Notes: a model not told the origin generated them from the sequence alone. DNA of 64,000 nt from Sphingobium cupriresistens (GCF_004152865.1 NZ_SEOO01000001.1:1-64000), one strand, 5' to 3'. Positions 17,569 to 26,915 are shown, numbered from the stretch's first letter. Program-made: numbers and translations.

Positions 17569-19224
17569 TTACCGCCCCTGGTTGCGCCAGCGGGTGATGG
17601 TGCGTTCCAATATATCGGCTTCGCTGCCGGACTGGCGCCAGAGTTCGGTGAAGCTGGGATCGCCCGATGCGGGGCGGCGATGCTCCTCCAGATTGTCGAG
17701 CGCGACGCGGATCGGCACGGCAACGCCTTCGCCGCAGATGATCGCCTCCCGATTGCGTAGGGCGGGGATCGAATCGAGGAAGCCGCGGGCGCCTTCGGGC
17801 ATGGCGGCCTTCACGAACGCCTGATCGCGGTCGTTGTTGAGGCGCATCGAGATGATCGTGCCGCATTGCGACAGGACGCCTTCGGCAAGGTCAGACGGGC
17901 GCTGGGTAATGAGGCCCAGCGAAACGCCGTATTTACGGCCTTCCTTGGCGATCCGCTCCAATATCTTGCGCACGGCCTGACCGTTGCCGGTGGTCGTGTT
18001 GGGGATGTAGCGATGCGCCTCTTCGCAGACCAGCAGGATCGGCCGCTGCGGCTCGTCGCGCGCCCAGATGGCATAGTCGAACACCAAACGAGACAGCACC
18101 GACACCACGGTCGAGGTTATGTCGGAAGGCATGGCGGACACGTCGATGATAGAGATCGGCTTGCCGTCGGAGGGCAGGCGGAAAATCTTGGCCAAAAACG
18201 CCTGCATCGTATCGGCGACCAACATGCCGGAGAACATGAAGCTGTAGCGCGGATCGGCCTTGATCTCGTCGATCTTGGTCTTCAGGCGCATATAGGGCAG
18301 CGAATTGGTGCCCTTGTCGAGCTTGCCCATCTCATTTTGCAGGATCGTGGTGAGGTCGGACAAGAGATAGGGGATCGGCGAATCGACGGTCAGCCGCCCG
18401 ATGCTTTCGGCCAGCCGGTTCTTCGTCCGCGCGGCGAGCAGGCATTTGGCGAGAATATCGCAATCGACCGTGCGTTCGGAACCGGAGGAGGTCACGAACA
18501 CCTCGCAATGCTCCTCGAAATTCATCAGCCAATAGGGCAGGGCCAAGTTGTTGACGTCGAACACCGCGCCGTTGGTGGCGAAGGCTGCGCCATATTCGCC
18601 ATGGGGATCGATCATGACGATATGGCCCTGCGGCGAAAGGTCGCAGATGCGGTGCAGGATCAGCGCGGCGCTGGTCGATTTGCCGGTGCCGGTGGAGCCG
18701 AGCAGCGCGAAATGCTTGCCCAGCATTGAATCGACATAGAGCGCCGCGCGCGTGTCCGTGGTGGGATAGACGGTGCCGATCTCCACATTCGCGCGGTCGT
18801 CCGCGGCGTAGATCTGGCCCATGTCATGCCCGGACACCGGGAAGATGTCGGTGCCTGGCGTGGGATAGCGGGTTACGCCGCGGCGGAAGCGATAGATCCG
18901 CCCGGTCAACTTCTCCTCATCGCCTTCGCCCAGGAAATCGATGTCGGCGACGATGCCCTTACTCGCCTGATCCAATGTCATCGCGCGGACGCTGGCGACC
19001 AGCCAACTATTGCCGACGCGCATCTTCACTTGGCTGCCGACCTGGCCGGCCATGGCGGTGCAGGGGTCTTCATCCTGCTCCAGCAGCGCCAGACGCTGGG
19101 CATCGATCAGCACTTTGGAACTGGACCCGGCGATCTGGAACACCATGCCCATCGACTGGACTGACGTCAGGTGCACAGGCGCTGATGCAGACGAAAAATG
19201 TTGTGCGCCCGGCATATGGGTCAT
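17569..19224 (-). CDS. HerA-like ATP-binding protein (551 aa)
   Basis: Residues about 1-140 form a beta-rich N-terminal region like the HAS-barrel of HerA, and 176-183 is the Walker A motif GSTGTGKS. HIVMIDPHGEYG (about 200) is the conserved HerA string after Walker A, LLVCEEAHRYIP (about 390) is Walker B, and ITQRPSDLAEGVLSQCGTII and RLNNDRDQ follow. HerA/FtsK-type ATPases are hexameric DNA translocases, in archaea paired with NurA nuclease; no nuclease gene is next to this one. The start is ATG 19224 with AAAGG upstream; a longer frame to 19329 lacks similarity. Solitary bacterial copies like this are widespread in alphaproteobacteria and their role is unsettled. Confidence 0.85.
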   Translation of the reverse strand: MTHMPGAQHFSSASAPVHLTSVQSMGMVFQIAGSSSKVLIDAQRLALLEQDEDPCTAMAGQVGSQVKMRVGNSWLVASVRAMTLDQASKGIVADIDFLGEGDEEKLTGRIYRFRRGVTRYPTPGTDIFPVSGHDMGQIYAADDRANVEIGTVYPTTDTRAALYVDSMLGKHFALLGSTGTGKSTSAALILHRICDLSPQGHIVMIDPHGEYGAAFATNGAVFDVNNLALPYWLMNFEEHCEVFVTSSGSERTVDCDILAKCLLAARTKNRLAESIGRLTVDSPIPYLLSDLTTILQNEMGKLDKGTNSLPYMRLKTKIDEIKADPRYSFMFSGMLVADTMQAFLAKIFRLPSDGKPISIIDVSAMPSDITSTVVSVLSRLVFDYAIWARDEPQRPILLVCEEAHRYIPNTTTGNGQAVRKILERIAKEGRKYGVSLGLITQRPSDLAEGVLSQCGTIISMRLNNDRDQAFVKAAMPEGARGFLDSIPALRNREAIICGEGVAVPIRVALDNLEEHRRPASGDPSFTELWRQSGSEADILERTITRWRNQGR

Positions 19225-19412
19225 GAGCCTTTTGTCGTCCCTTGGACCGGAACGGCTTCCGGTTAACAGGATGCTTCTAGGCAAAAGAGGTAAAGATTGG
19301 CTTAGCTTGCGCCGCCGCATCGCCCGCAAAGGCCCGCGTCAGGGTGGAGGGTGAAGGTTAAGAGACGTTGAGCCGGGGTCCGATCTGGACCAGTCGTTTG
19401 GCGGACAGGAAC

Positions 19413-20588
19413 ATGGATCAAGTTCGGGCATTGGGATTAGGCAACAAACAGGATGGCCGCGTGTCCGATATCTCGAAGATTCATGGCCATACAGATGGCG
19501 GGCGTCGGTCCGCCGCGATCGCCATCGCGCGCGTGATCTGCATATTGGGCGTCGTCTATGTTCACGCCTGGACCGGCTTGAATGGCGAAGCGCTCAAGGC
19601 GCTGCGCGGCAGCGGGCAGGATAATCTGCGCTGGCTGCTGATGGAATTGTTCGGCCGCAGCGCGGTGCCATTGCTGGGCCTCATATCCGGCTGGCTAGTG
19701 GCGCAGTCGCAGGCGAGCCGCGACTGGGGCCGCCATGTGCGGCGCAAGGCGCGGACCATTCTTCTGCCCATGCTGTTGTGGAACATCATCGCGATCATCC
19801 TGGTGTCGGGCGCCGCCTGGCGGCTGGGCCTGTCCGCGCCGATGCCGCAATCGGGATGGTGGGTGGTCGACGAGATACTGATCCTGACGCGCAACCCCGA
19901 CATCAATGTGCAGATGCCGTTTCTGCGCGACCTGTTCCTGTGCATGGTCGCCGCGCCCTTGCTGGTGCGGATGCCGGGATGGTTGCTGGCGCTGATCGCG
20001 GCCGCGGCGGCGGGATGTCATATCGCCGGTTTCGGGCCTCCCGTGCTGATGCGGGCGTCGATCCTGGTCTTCTTCACGCTGGGGATATTGGCGCAGCGCG
20101 GCGGTTGGGCCGAGCGGGTGGCGGGCAAGCCGATGCTTCTGATGGCGATACCCTTCGCCTTGCTGATGGGGGTGCAACTCTATCATGCCGTCACGGTCGG
20201 CGACGACGCCTGGCCGGTGGCGCAGCGGGCCCTTGACCTGACGCTGCGGATCGCGGCGGCGGTTGCTTTCTGGCGGCTGGCCTGGGCGCTGGCGGACAGC
20301 CCGGCGCGGCCGATGCTGCTGCGGATAGAGTCTTATATGTTCTTCCTGTTCAGCGCTCACCTGATCCTGATCTGGCTGCTGGGGCCAGTGCTGGGCGGAC
20401 TGTTCGGGAAAATGGGCACGCCCTTCTATCCCTTCTACCTGATCGCGCAGCCACTGATGGTGCTTGGCGCGGTGGCCGCGATCGGCGCGGCATTGCGCCG
20501 CGTCGCGCCAGGCGCGGCGGCGCTGCTCAGCGGCGGGCGGTTGAAGCGGCCGGAGCCTCAGGCGGCCTCGCAGGTCGTGACCGTCTGA
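19413..20588 (+). CDS. Acyltransferase-3 family membrane protein (391 aa)
   Basis: About ten hydrophobic helices, with the family opening AIARVICILGVVYVHAW (His in the first helix, the usual catalytic residue) and the RSAVPLLGLISGWLV segment, then RKARTILLPMLLWNII. These match acyltransferase-3 (OafA/NodX-like) inner-membrane enzymes, which O-acylate surface polysaccharides or lipids. ATG 19413 with AGGAAC before it is chosen; TTG 19368 and GTG 19461 are alternatives. Its end overlaps the oppositely oriented oxidoreductase gene by 31 bases. The acceptor molecule cannot be deduced. Confidence 0.85.
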   Translation: MDQVRALGLGNKQDGRVSDISKIHGHTDGGRRSAAIAIARVICILGVVYVHAWTGLNGEALKALRGSGQDNLRWLLMELFGRSAVPLLGLISGWLVAQSQASRDWGRHVRRKARTILLPMLLWNIIAIILVSGAAWRLGLSAPMPQSGWWVVDEILILTRNPDINVQMPFLRDLFLCMVAAPLLVRMPGWLLALIAAAAAGCHIAGFGPPVLMRASILVFFTLGILAQRGGWAERVAGKPMLLMAIPFALLMGVQLYHAVTVGDDAWPVAQRALDLTLRIAAAVAFWRLAWALADSPARPMLLRIESYMFFLFSAHLILIWLLGPVLGGLFGKMGTPFYPFYLIAQPLMVLGAVAAIGAALRRVAPGAAALLSGGRLKRPEPQAASQVVTV

Positions 20589-21571
20589 GCCGCCGCCATG
20601 GCGATGGCGAAACTATGCTTGCGCGCGGCGGGATCAAAAATCTGGCCGGTCAGGATCAGTTCGTCGGCCTGGGTGCGGCGCAGGAACGCCGCAATGTCGC
20701 TCTCCACATCCGCCTGCGTGCCGATGCTGGAGACGCTCAGCACATCGGACAGCATCGCCTGCGCTTGCGCGGGCAGGGCGTCATAATAGCCCGGCACCGG
20801 CGGTTGCAGCTTACCCGGCTGGCCGGTGCGCAGCCGCACGAAGGACTGCTGCATCGAACTGGCGAGCAGATGGGCCTCCTCCGCCGTGTCGGCGGCGAAG
20901 ACGTTGTAGCCGGCCATCACATAGGGATATTGCAGCTGGGCCGAGGGGCGAAATTCGCGGCGATAGATGGCGATCGCCTCATCCAGCGCGGCGGGCGCGA
21001 AGTGCGAGGCAAAGGCGTAAGGCAGGCCGAGCATGGCGGCGAGTTGCGCGCCATAGAGGCTGGAGCCGAGTATCCAGAGCGGCACATCCGCCCCCGCGCC
21101 CGGCGTCGCCTGGATGCTCAGCCGTTCGTCCTTGCTGAAATAGGCCTGCAACTCCATCACGTCGCGGGGGAACTGGTCCGCACCGCCGGACAGGGTGCGG
21201 CGGATCGCCTGCGCCACCCGCTGATCAGAACCGGGCGCGCGGCCCAGGCCCAGGTCGACGCGACCGGGGAAAAGGGCGTCGAGTGTGCCGAACTGCTCGG
21301 CTATCACCAAGGGGGCATGATTGGGCAGCATGATGCCGCCTGCGCCGATGCGGATGGTCGATGTCGCATGACCGATATGCGCCAGCACGACCGCCGTCGC
21401 GGCCGACGCGATGCCCGCCATGCCATGATGTTCGGCGACCCAGAAGCGGTGATAGCCCTGCGCTTCGGCATGGGCGGCAAGATCAGCCGCGTGGGCGAGC
21501 GCCGTGGCGACAGTGTCGCCTTCACGGACGGGGACGAGGTCGAGCAGGGAGAAACGGGTCATGCCTGCCAT
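20558..21571 (-). CDS. Luciferase-like (LLM class) flavin-dependent oxidoreductase (337 aa)
   Basis: The sequence opens SLLDLVPVREGDT and contains FWVAEHHGM (about 43-51), IRIGAGGIMLPNHAPLVIAEQF and RVDLGLGRAPG, all typical of bacterial-luciferase-like TIM-barrel monooxygenases of the YhbW-type subgroup. These use reduced FMN or F420 and oxygen on varied substrates. WILGSSLYGAQLAAMLGLPYAFA (about 170-195) fits the same family. Start ATG 21571; ATG 21562 is equally possible. The gene is monocistronic and its 3' end overlaps the convergent acyltransferase gene. The substrate is unknown. Confidence 0.9.
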   Translation of the reverse strand: MAGMTRFSLLDLVPVREGDTVATALAHAADLAAHAEAQGYHRFWVAEHHGMAGIASAATAVVLAHIGHATSTIRIGAGGIMLPNHAPLVIAEQFGTLDALFPGRVDLGLGRAPGSDQRVAQAIRRTLSGGADQFPRDVMELQAYFSKDERLSIQATPGAGADVPLWILGSSLYGAQLAAMLGLPYAFASHFAPAALDEAIAIYRREFRPSAQLQYPYVMAGYNVFAADTAEEAHLLASSMQQSFVRLRTGQPGKLQPPVPGYYDALPAQAQAMLSDVLSVSSIGTQADVESDIAAFLRRTQADELILTGQIFDPAARKHSFAIAMAAAQTVTTCEAA

Positions 21572-21644
21572 ATGGGGGCATGGTCGGTTTTACTTCAAGA
21601 CCTATTAGATGGTCGCGCAGCAGTTTGCGATCGACGACTGCAGA

Positions 21645-22085
21645 TCAGACCGCCCGGCCAAATCCCTGTGCGGGGGCTTCGACGCGGCGGCCGAAGGTGG
21701 TGGGCCGGCGGGCGACCAGCGGGTTGGCGTCGCGATCGAGCAGCGCCATCGTCTCGGTGAAACAAGGGCGCAGCGCGACGACCACCTCGATCAATTCGTC
21801 GGGCCCTTCATGCGTTTCCACGCAACGGCGGGCGACCATCTCAATTTCTTCGGCCATGGCGCTCAGGCGATAGGCGCCGAACTGCGCCGATTCGCCCTTG
21901 AGCGTATGGGCGGGCGTGACCAGCGCGGCGGCGTTGCGCGCGCGAAACGCTTCTTCGACAGCGCCGATGGATTTGGCGCCATCTTCCCGGAAATAGCCCA
22001 GGATACGAAGAAAGGCGGTCCCCAGCTCGCTGCGGGTCCGCGTAAATTCGCTCCAACTGACCAGTTCGGTATCGTGATAGGACAC
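21645..22085 (-). CDS. Hpt-domain phosphotransfer protein (146 aa)
   Basis: A single histidine-phosphotransfer four-helix domain with H60 in PAHTLKGESAQFG, the conserved phospho-acceptor context HxLKG. It would relay phosphate between response-regulator domains. The C-terminal 40 residues (LVARRPTTFGRRVEAPAQG) are a basic tail. It lacks ChpT's ATPase-like second domain. The ATG at 22085 has GGAGCG before it. The gene lies at the end of the leftward der-tusA run after a gap of about 95 bases, and a near-consensus CtrA box sits 45 bases upstream, so it may have its own promoter. Confidence 0.85.
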   Translation of the reverse strand: MSYHDTELVSWSEFTRTRSELGTAFLRILGYFREDGAKSIGAVEEAFRARNAAALVTPAHTLKGESAQFGAYRLSAMAEEIEMVARRCVETHEGPDELIEVVVALRPCFTETMALLDRDANPLVARRPTTFGRRVEAPAQGFGRAV

Positions 22086-22130
22086 CCACGCCGCTCCTTC
22101 ATTCTAACGAAGCCAAAATAGACGCGGCGC

Positions 22131-22146
22131 GTAAACAGCAGGTTAA
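22131..22146 (-). promoter_or_regulatory. CtrA-like box upstream of the Hpt gene
   Basis: Read on the minus strand it is TTAA, seven bases, TTTAC, one mismatch from the CtrA consensus. It lies about 45-60 bases before the Hpt start, inside the gap after tusA. The match is weaker than the popZ site and is a prediction only. Confidence 0.35.
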
Positions 22147-22180
22147 AGCGTGGCGGAAAGCCACCCATTGTGGAGGATAA

Positions 22181-22393
22181 TCACTCGGTCCGGGATAGGC
22201 CGAAATGGCGATCGCCCAGCGCCGCGAAGGTCCAGCCCTGCGTCTGGGCGAGCGCCTCCAGCTCGGTGGCGGCGATCGGGTCGTCCGCTTCGATGACGAT
22301 GGCGCCGGCGTCGCGCATCGCCCGCGCCGCACGCAACGCGGGCCAGGGGCATCTCATGCCTCTGGCGTTCACGAAAACGGGATCGGCCGCCAT
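22181..22393 (-). CDS. TusA-family sulfurtransferase-like protein (70 aa)
   Basis: The short protein carries ARGMRCPWPALRAARAM, with C15 in the CPxP signature of TusA/SirA proteins, which carry persulfide sulfur for tRNA thiolation or cofactor synthesis. The rest is the two-layer alpha/beta fold expected for this size (DAGAIVIEADDPIAATEL then GWTF). The start lies four bases after the der stop, so it is probably in the same transcript. The specific sulfur acceptor is unknown; several paralogs usually exist per genome. Confidence 0.85.
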   Translation of the reverse strand: MAADPVFVNARGMRCPWPALRAARAMRDAGAIVIEADDPIAATELEALAQTQGWTFAALGDRHFGLSRTE

Positions 22394-22397
22394 TGCT

Positions 22398-23765
22398 CTA
22401 TTTGGTCGCGTAGGGGTTCTTCTGGCTGCGCAGCGTCAGGCGCACCGGCACCGCGCCGAACCCCAATTCGCGGCGGATGCCGTTCACCAGATAGCGGCGA
22501 TAGCTTTCGGGCAAATCGTCCAGCCGCGTGCCGAACAGAACGAAGGTCGGCGGACGGGTCTTGTTCTGGGTGATGTAGCGCAGCTTGATCCGCTTGCCGC
22601 CGGGCGCCGGCGGCGGATTGGCCTCCAGCGCGGTTTCGAACCAGCGGTTGAGCACGCCGGTGGAGACGCGCTGCGACCAGGCGGTGCGGGTTTCGAAGGC
22701 GACATGGATCAGGTCGTCCAGACCCTTTCCGGTGGCCCCGGAAATGGTCATGATCGGCACGCCGCGCACCTGCGCCAGGCCCTCGTCCAGCGCCTTCTTT
22801 ATGCCCTGGTAGAGCGCTGAACCATGTTCGACCGTATCCCATTTGTTGAGTGCGACGACGAGGGCGCGGCCCTCCTCCAGCACCCGGTCGGCGATGCGCA
22901 GATCCTGCGCCTCCAGCCCGCGGGTGGAATCGATCATCAGGACGACGACTTCGGCGAAGTTGACCGCGTTGATGCCGTCCGACACGGCCAGCTTTTCCAG
23001 CTTTTCCTGCACCTTGGCGCGCTTGCGCATCCCCGCCGTGTCGATCAGGCGGACGGGGCGTTCCAGCCCGTCGCGGCTGGTCCACATCCAGTCGACGGCG
23101 ATGCTGTCGCGGGTGATGCCCGCTTCCGGCCCGGTCAGCAGGCGGTTTTCGCCCAGCAGCCGGTTGATGAGCGTGGACTTGCCCGCATTGGGACGGCCGA
23201 CGATGGCGAGCTTGAGCGGGGCGCTCTCGTCATCCTCGTAAAATTCCTTTTCATGCGGCTCGTCGCCCTCGCGCTCCAGATGCGGGAGCAGCGCCTGGAA
23301 CAGGTCGGCCATGCCCTGGCCATGTTCGGCGGAAAAAGGGACAGGTTCGCCAAGGCCCAGCGAAAAAGATTCCATGACGCCATCGTCGGCCGCTTTGCCC
23401 TCCGCCTTGTTGGCGACCAGTATCACCGGCGCGTCGTTGGCGCGCAGCCAGCGGGCGATTTCCTCGTCCAGCGGGGTGATGCCCGCACGCGCGTCGATCA
23501 TGAACAGGGCGACGTCGCAATTTTCCACCGCCGCCTCGGTCTGCATCCGCATCCGGCCGGGTAGGCTATTGGCGTCCTCATCCTCATAACCGGCGGTGTC
23601 GACGATCGTGAAGTCGAGGCCCAGCAGATGCGCCTCGCCCTCGCGCCGGTCGCGCGTCACGCCGGGCTGGTCGTCGACCAGCGCCAGCTTCTTGCCGACC
23701 AGACGGTTGAAGAGGGTGGACTTGCCCACATTGGGACGCCCGACAATGGCTACGGTGGGCAGCAT
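22398..23765 (-). CDS. der: Ribosome biogenesis GTPase Der/EngA (455 aa)
   Basis: Two tandem GTPase domains are clear: GRPNVGKST at residues 8-16 with the switch DTAGYEDED, and GRPNAGKST near 188 with DTAGMRKRAK, then a KH-like C-terminal domain ending SQKNPYATK. NKAEG and NKWDT are the two NKxD-type base-recognition sites. Der is essential for 50S subunit assembly. It is downstream of yfgM and bamB as in many proteobacteria, separated from bamB by a 65-base inverted repeat. Confidence 0.97.
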   Translation of the reverse strand: MLPTVAIVGRPNVGKSTLFNRLVGKKLALVDDQPGVTRDRREGEAHLLGLDFTIVDTAGYEDEDANSLPGRMRMQTEAAVENCDVALFMIDARAGITPLDEEIARWLRANDAPVILVANKAEGKAADDGVMESFSLGLGEPVPFSAEHGQGMADLFQALLPHLEREGDEPHEKEFYEDDESAPLKLAIVGRPNAGKSTLINRLLGENRLLTGPEAGITRDSIAVDWMWTSRDGLERPVRLIDTAGMRKRAKVQEKLEKLAVSDGINAVNFAEVVVLMIDSTRGLEAQDLRIADRVLEEGRALVVALNKWDTVEHGSALYQGIKKALDEGLAQVRGVPIMTISGATGKGLDDLIHVAFETRTAWSQRVSTGVLNRWFETALEANPPPAPGGKRIKLRYITQNKTRPPTFVLFGTRLDDLPESYRRYLVNGIRRELGFGAVPVRLTLRSQKNPYATK

Positions 23766-23807
23766 GGTGGCCCGTTTCCTTCTTAAGATTCAAAATCGAT
23801 AAACGCC

Positions 23808-23872
23808 GTGCTCCCGCTCAGGCGGGGGCCAGTCCAGACGAAGGAACTGGACCCCCGCTTGAGCGGGAGCAC
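23808..23872. repeat. Long inverted repeat between bamB and der
   Basis: Near-perfect arms of about 28 bases, beginning GTGCTCCCGCTCAGGCGGGG and returning as CCCCCGCTTGAGCGGGAGCAC, enclose an eight-base loop AGACGAAG. Transcribed from either strand it gives a strong hairpin. It lies inside the yfgM-bamB-der run and could attenuate or protect the mRNA; sphingomonads carry many such dispersed elements. Confidence 0.8.
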
Positions 23873-23892
23873 ACTTAGCATATTCGCGTCGC

Positions 23893-25257
23893 TTAACGGA
23901 ACGCCGTCAACTTCCCGTCGTCGGCCAGGACGTAGAGCATGTTGTTGGCGACGATCGGCGAAAGCGACATGGACCGATCCATGTCCACCGTCGATTGGAC
24001 CGATCCGGTGGCGGGATCGACATAGACCATCTCGCCGCGGGTCGATACGACGATCAGCCGGCCGCCAGCCAACACCGGGCCGGTCCAACGGATCGCCTTG
24101 TCCTTCTTCTTTTCCTTCTGCCAGCGGCGCAGCTGGCTGACCCAGCGAATCTTGCCGGTGGCGCGCGCGACGCAGAGCAGTCGGGCGTCGCTGGTCACCG
24201 CGAACACCCATTCGCCCACCACCCAGGGGGTCGAAATGCCCGCAATGTTGATTTCCCACAGGCGCTGGCCGCTGGTCAGTTCATAGGACGCCATGCGGCC
24301 GCCCTGGCCGATCGCAAAGACGCGGCCGCGATCGATCACCGGATCGGCGTCGATATCGGTCAGCGATGCGACGGCGGTCGAAATGCTGGTGCGCGACAGG
24401 GCGTCGCCCCACAAGGTACGGCCATTTTCATAGCGATAGGCGTTGATTTCGCCCGAACTATAGCCCGCGATCACGGTGCCCTGCGCGGCGGCCGGCGCGG
24501 CGACGCCGAAAATGCCGGTGACCTGCAAGGTGCCGCTGTCGGTCCACTGGGTTTCGCCGTCGGACTGGTTGAGCGCGAACACCTGATTATCCTGGCCCAT
24601 CACATAGACATGGCCGTTTTCCAGCGTCGGTGCGCCGCGCAGCGGGCCGGACAGATGCTTTTTCCAGAGGATCGCGCCGTCGACGCCATTCAGCGCGAAG
24701 ACGTCGCCAAAGCCGGTGCTGGCGAACACCCGGTCGCCCAGGACGCTGACGCCGCCGCCAAACAGCACGCGGCCATTGCCCTTGCCTTCGGACGGCAGGT
24801 TGGTCTGCCACAATTTTCCGCCGCTGGCGGCGTCGAAGGCGATGACATGCGCGCCCGCGTCGGTCACGAACAGCTTGCCGCCCGCGACGACCGGCGATGC
24901 GGCCAGCCGCGCCTGGGGCGAGCTGCCCTCGATCGAAGCGGTCCACACCTGCGAGGGCGATCCGCCCAGCGAGACATGGCCCATCGCCTTGGATGGGTCC
25001 CCGCCCGGCTGCGACCAACTGTCGTTGACATAGGGGGCGGGCAGCGTGACCGGCACATCGGCCAGGCTGGGTTCGACCTCGACACCCTGTTCGTTGTTCA
25101 GGATCGATGTGCGGTTGCCGACGACCGGCGTCTTGGGGCCACCCTTCTTGCCGCCGATCACGCCGCAGCCAGCGAGTAGGGCGACCATCGCGGCCATCGT
25201 TACGACACGGCCTATCGGCGCGAATTTCATGCTGGTCATTCCCATCCGCTCGGTCAT
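23893..25257 (-). CDS. bamB: Outer membrane protein assembly factor BamB (454 aa)
   Basis: Lipoprotein signal with MAAMVALLAGC, so it is probably anchored in the outer membrane facing the periplasm, followed by an eight-bladed beta-propeller of PQQ-like repeats (AFDAASGGKLWQTNL, ALNGVDGAILWKKHL, ALNQSDGETQW, CVARATGKIRWVSQL). BamB assists BamA in inserting beta-barrel proteins. The ATG at 25257 overlaps the upstream stop as ATGA; ATG codons at 25245, 25239 and 25230 are in-frame alternatives. It has the classical position after the YfgM-like gene. Confidence 0.92.
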   Translation of the reverse strand: MTERMGMTSMKFAPIGRVVTMAAMVALLAGCGVIGGKKGGPKTPVVGNRTSILNNEQGVEVEPSLADVPVTLPAPYVNDSWSQPGGDPSKAMGHVSLGGSPSQVWTASIEGSSPQARLAASPVVAGGKLFVTDAGAHVIAFDAASGGKLWQTNLPSEGKGNGRVLFGGGVSVLGDRVFASTGFGDVFALNGVDGAILWKKHLSGPLRGAPTLENGHVYVMGQDNQVFALNQSDGETQWTDSGTLQVTGIFGVAAPAAAQGTVIAGYSSGEINAYRYENGRTLWGDALSRTSISTAVASLTDIDADPVIDRGRVFAIGQGGRMASYELTSGQRLWEINIAGISTPWVVGEWVFAVTSDARLLCVARATGKIRWVSQLRRWQKEKKKDKAIRWTGPVLAGGRLIVVSTRGEMVYVDPATGSVQSTVDMDRSMSLSPIVANNMLYVLADDGKLTAFR

Positions 25258-25952
25258 CCTTCGCTCGGCTCGGCCGGAATCTCGACCGCGTCGATCCCCA
25301 TTAATCCTGCCATCTGTCGCGCGCGTGAACGGATCGACTGCGGCACGTTGGCGTCCTTCGCGATTCCGGCGAACATAGGCCCGGCCAGGTCGGTCTTGCC
25401 CATCTTCATATAGGCGATCGCCACCAGTTCGCCGGCGCTGCCGAACCAGGGCGCGCCCTCGATCGCCAGCGGCTTGAGCCGATCGACCACCTGCTGGGGC
25501 TTGAGCGCCTCAAACTCCAGCGCGGTCTGGCGGATCAGCGCCAGGTCGCGATAGGGCTGGTCCAGCTTGGCGTCGGCGACCATGGCGGCATAGAGGGCGA
25601 TCGCGCCCTTGGCGTCGCCCTTGCGCGACGCCGCGCCGGCCTGAGTCAGCAGGGCGGATGCGCGATAGCCCGGCTGGTCGGCCTTGGTCAGCGCGTCGAG
25701 CTGCTTGGCGTCGGGCGTGCCGCCACCAGCCGCCGTCGTCAGCACCGCGTCCATCTGCTCGGACACGATTTCCGACTGGGTCTTGCTGTAATGCTGCCAA
25801 TAAAGCCAGCCGCCAAAAGCGACCAGGCCCAATACGACGGCGACCAGAATCCAGCGGCCATAACGCTGCCAGAAGCCCAGAAGCTGGTCCTGGCGGACGG
25901 CGTCGTCCACCTCGCGCATGAAGGCTTGGCTATTTTGCGGCGTCAGGGCCAC
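25254..25952 (-). CDS. YfgM-like tetratricopeptide membrane protein (232 aa)
   Basis: An N-terminal cytoplasmic segment (AFMREVDDAVRQDQLLGFWQRYG) and one membrane helix (about 35-52) are followed by a periplasmic TPR-like domain of paired helices (YRASALLTQAGAASRKGDAKGAIALY). This is the layout of YfgM, an ancillary subunit linked to the SecYEG translocon and periplasmic chaperones. Translational coupling with bamB (ATGA) supports a role in envelope protein biogenesis. Start ATG 25952. Confidence 0.85.
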   Translation of the reverse strand: MALTPQNSQAFMREVDDAVRQDQLLGFWQRYGRWILVAVVLGLVAFGGWLYWQHYSKTQSEIVSEQMDAVLTTAAGGGTPDAKQLDALTKADQPGYRASALLTQAGAASRKGDAKGAIALYAAMVADAKLDQPYRDLALIRQTALEFEALKPQQVVDRLKPLAIEGAPWFGSAGELVAIAYMKMGKTDLAGPMFAGIAKDANVPQSIRSRARQMAGLMGIDAVEIPAEPSEG

Positions 25953-26042
25953 GATATTCTCCGAGAAATGGATCAGAAACTAAGCGCAGAAGGCGCGATC
26001 AATAGCGGCGCTTATGCCACAGGCAAATCAAATTTTGGCCAA

Positions 26043-26915
26043 TTAGATTTTAGGCCGATACACCTGATCGTCGGTGGGAAAGCTGCGGGCCCGCACTTCC
26101 GCGGCGTAGCGGGCGGCCGCGCCGTCGATGGTCTGGGCGATATTCTCATAGCGTTTGACGAAGCGCGGCACCCGATCGAACATGCCCAACATATCTTCGG
26201 TCACCAGCACCTGCCCGTCGCAATGGGCCGATGCGCCGATGCCGATCACCGGCACGTCGACGCTGTCGGTGATGGCGACCGCCAGTTCCTCCATCACCCC
26301 TTCCAGCACCATGGCGAAGGCGCCGGCCTGCGCCACGGCGCGCGCGTCGGCCATGATCTTGGCATGTTCCTGCTGGCTCTTGCCGCGCGCGCCATAGCCG
26401 CCCAGCGCGTTCACCGCCTGCGGCGTCAGGCCGATATGCGCCATCACCGGGATGCCGCGCTGGCTGAGGAAGGAAATCGTGTCCGCCATCGCCTCGCCAC
26501 CCTCCAGCTTGACGGCGGCGCAGCCGGTTTCCGCCATTATCCGGCTGGCGCTGGCGAAGGCCTGTTGGGGCGAGGATTCATAGCTGCCGAACGGCATGTC
26601 GACCAGCACGACGCTGTGATAGCTGCCGCGCACCACCGCCGCGCCATGGGCGATCATCATGTCGAGCGTGACGGCGAGGGTGGAAGGCAGGCCGTAAATC
26701 ACCTGACCCAGCGAATCACCGACCAGCAGCATGTCGCAATGCGGGTCGAGCAACTGCGCCTGGCGCGCGGTATAGGCGGTCAGCATGACCAGCGGTTCCT
26801 GCGTCTTCCCCTCGAACTTGCGCCGCTGGATGGCGGGCACGGTCAGGCGCTTCATCGGCGCGGGCGTGGGGTTGGCGCGGCTGGTCGCGGTGTCGATCGT
26901 GAAGGTCGTGGACAT
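26043..26915 (-). CDS. panB: 3-methyl-2-oxobutanoate hydroxymethyltransferase (290 aa)
   Basis: First committed enzyme of pantothenate synthesis, transferring a hydroxymethyl group from 5,10-methylene-THF to alpha-ketoisovalerate in the cytoplasm. Family strings are [15 protein letters not shown] (about 43-57), [43 protein letters not shown] and FAMVLEGV (with catalytic Glu), in the proper order for the TIM barrel. The first 20 residues are a Thr/Ala-rich extension; an internal ATG before KRLTVPAIQ could be an alternative start. The gene is monocistronic here and panC is not in the window. Confidence 0.96.
   Translation of the reverse strand: MSTTFTIDTATSRANPTPAPMKRLTVPAIQRRKFEGKTQEPLVMLTAYTARQAQLLDPHCDMLLVGDSLGQVIYGLPSTLAVTLDMMIAHGAAVVRGSYHSVVLVDMPFGSYESSPQQAFASASRIMAETGCAAVKLEGGEAMADTISFLSQRGIPVMAHIGLTPQAVNALGGYGARGKSQQEHAKIMADARAVAQAGAFAMVLEGVMEELAVAITDSVDVPVIGIGASAHCDGQVLVTEDMLGMFDRVPRFVKRYENIAQTIDGAAARYAAEVRARSFPTDDQVYRPKI

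Noticed and set aside
17569-19224. HerA-like ATPase as part of a defence system
   Set aside because: Defence HerA genes come with a nuclease or Sir2/DUF4297 partner. Here the neighbours are a MATE exporter and an acyltransferase, so the solitary core type is more likely.
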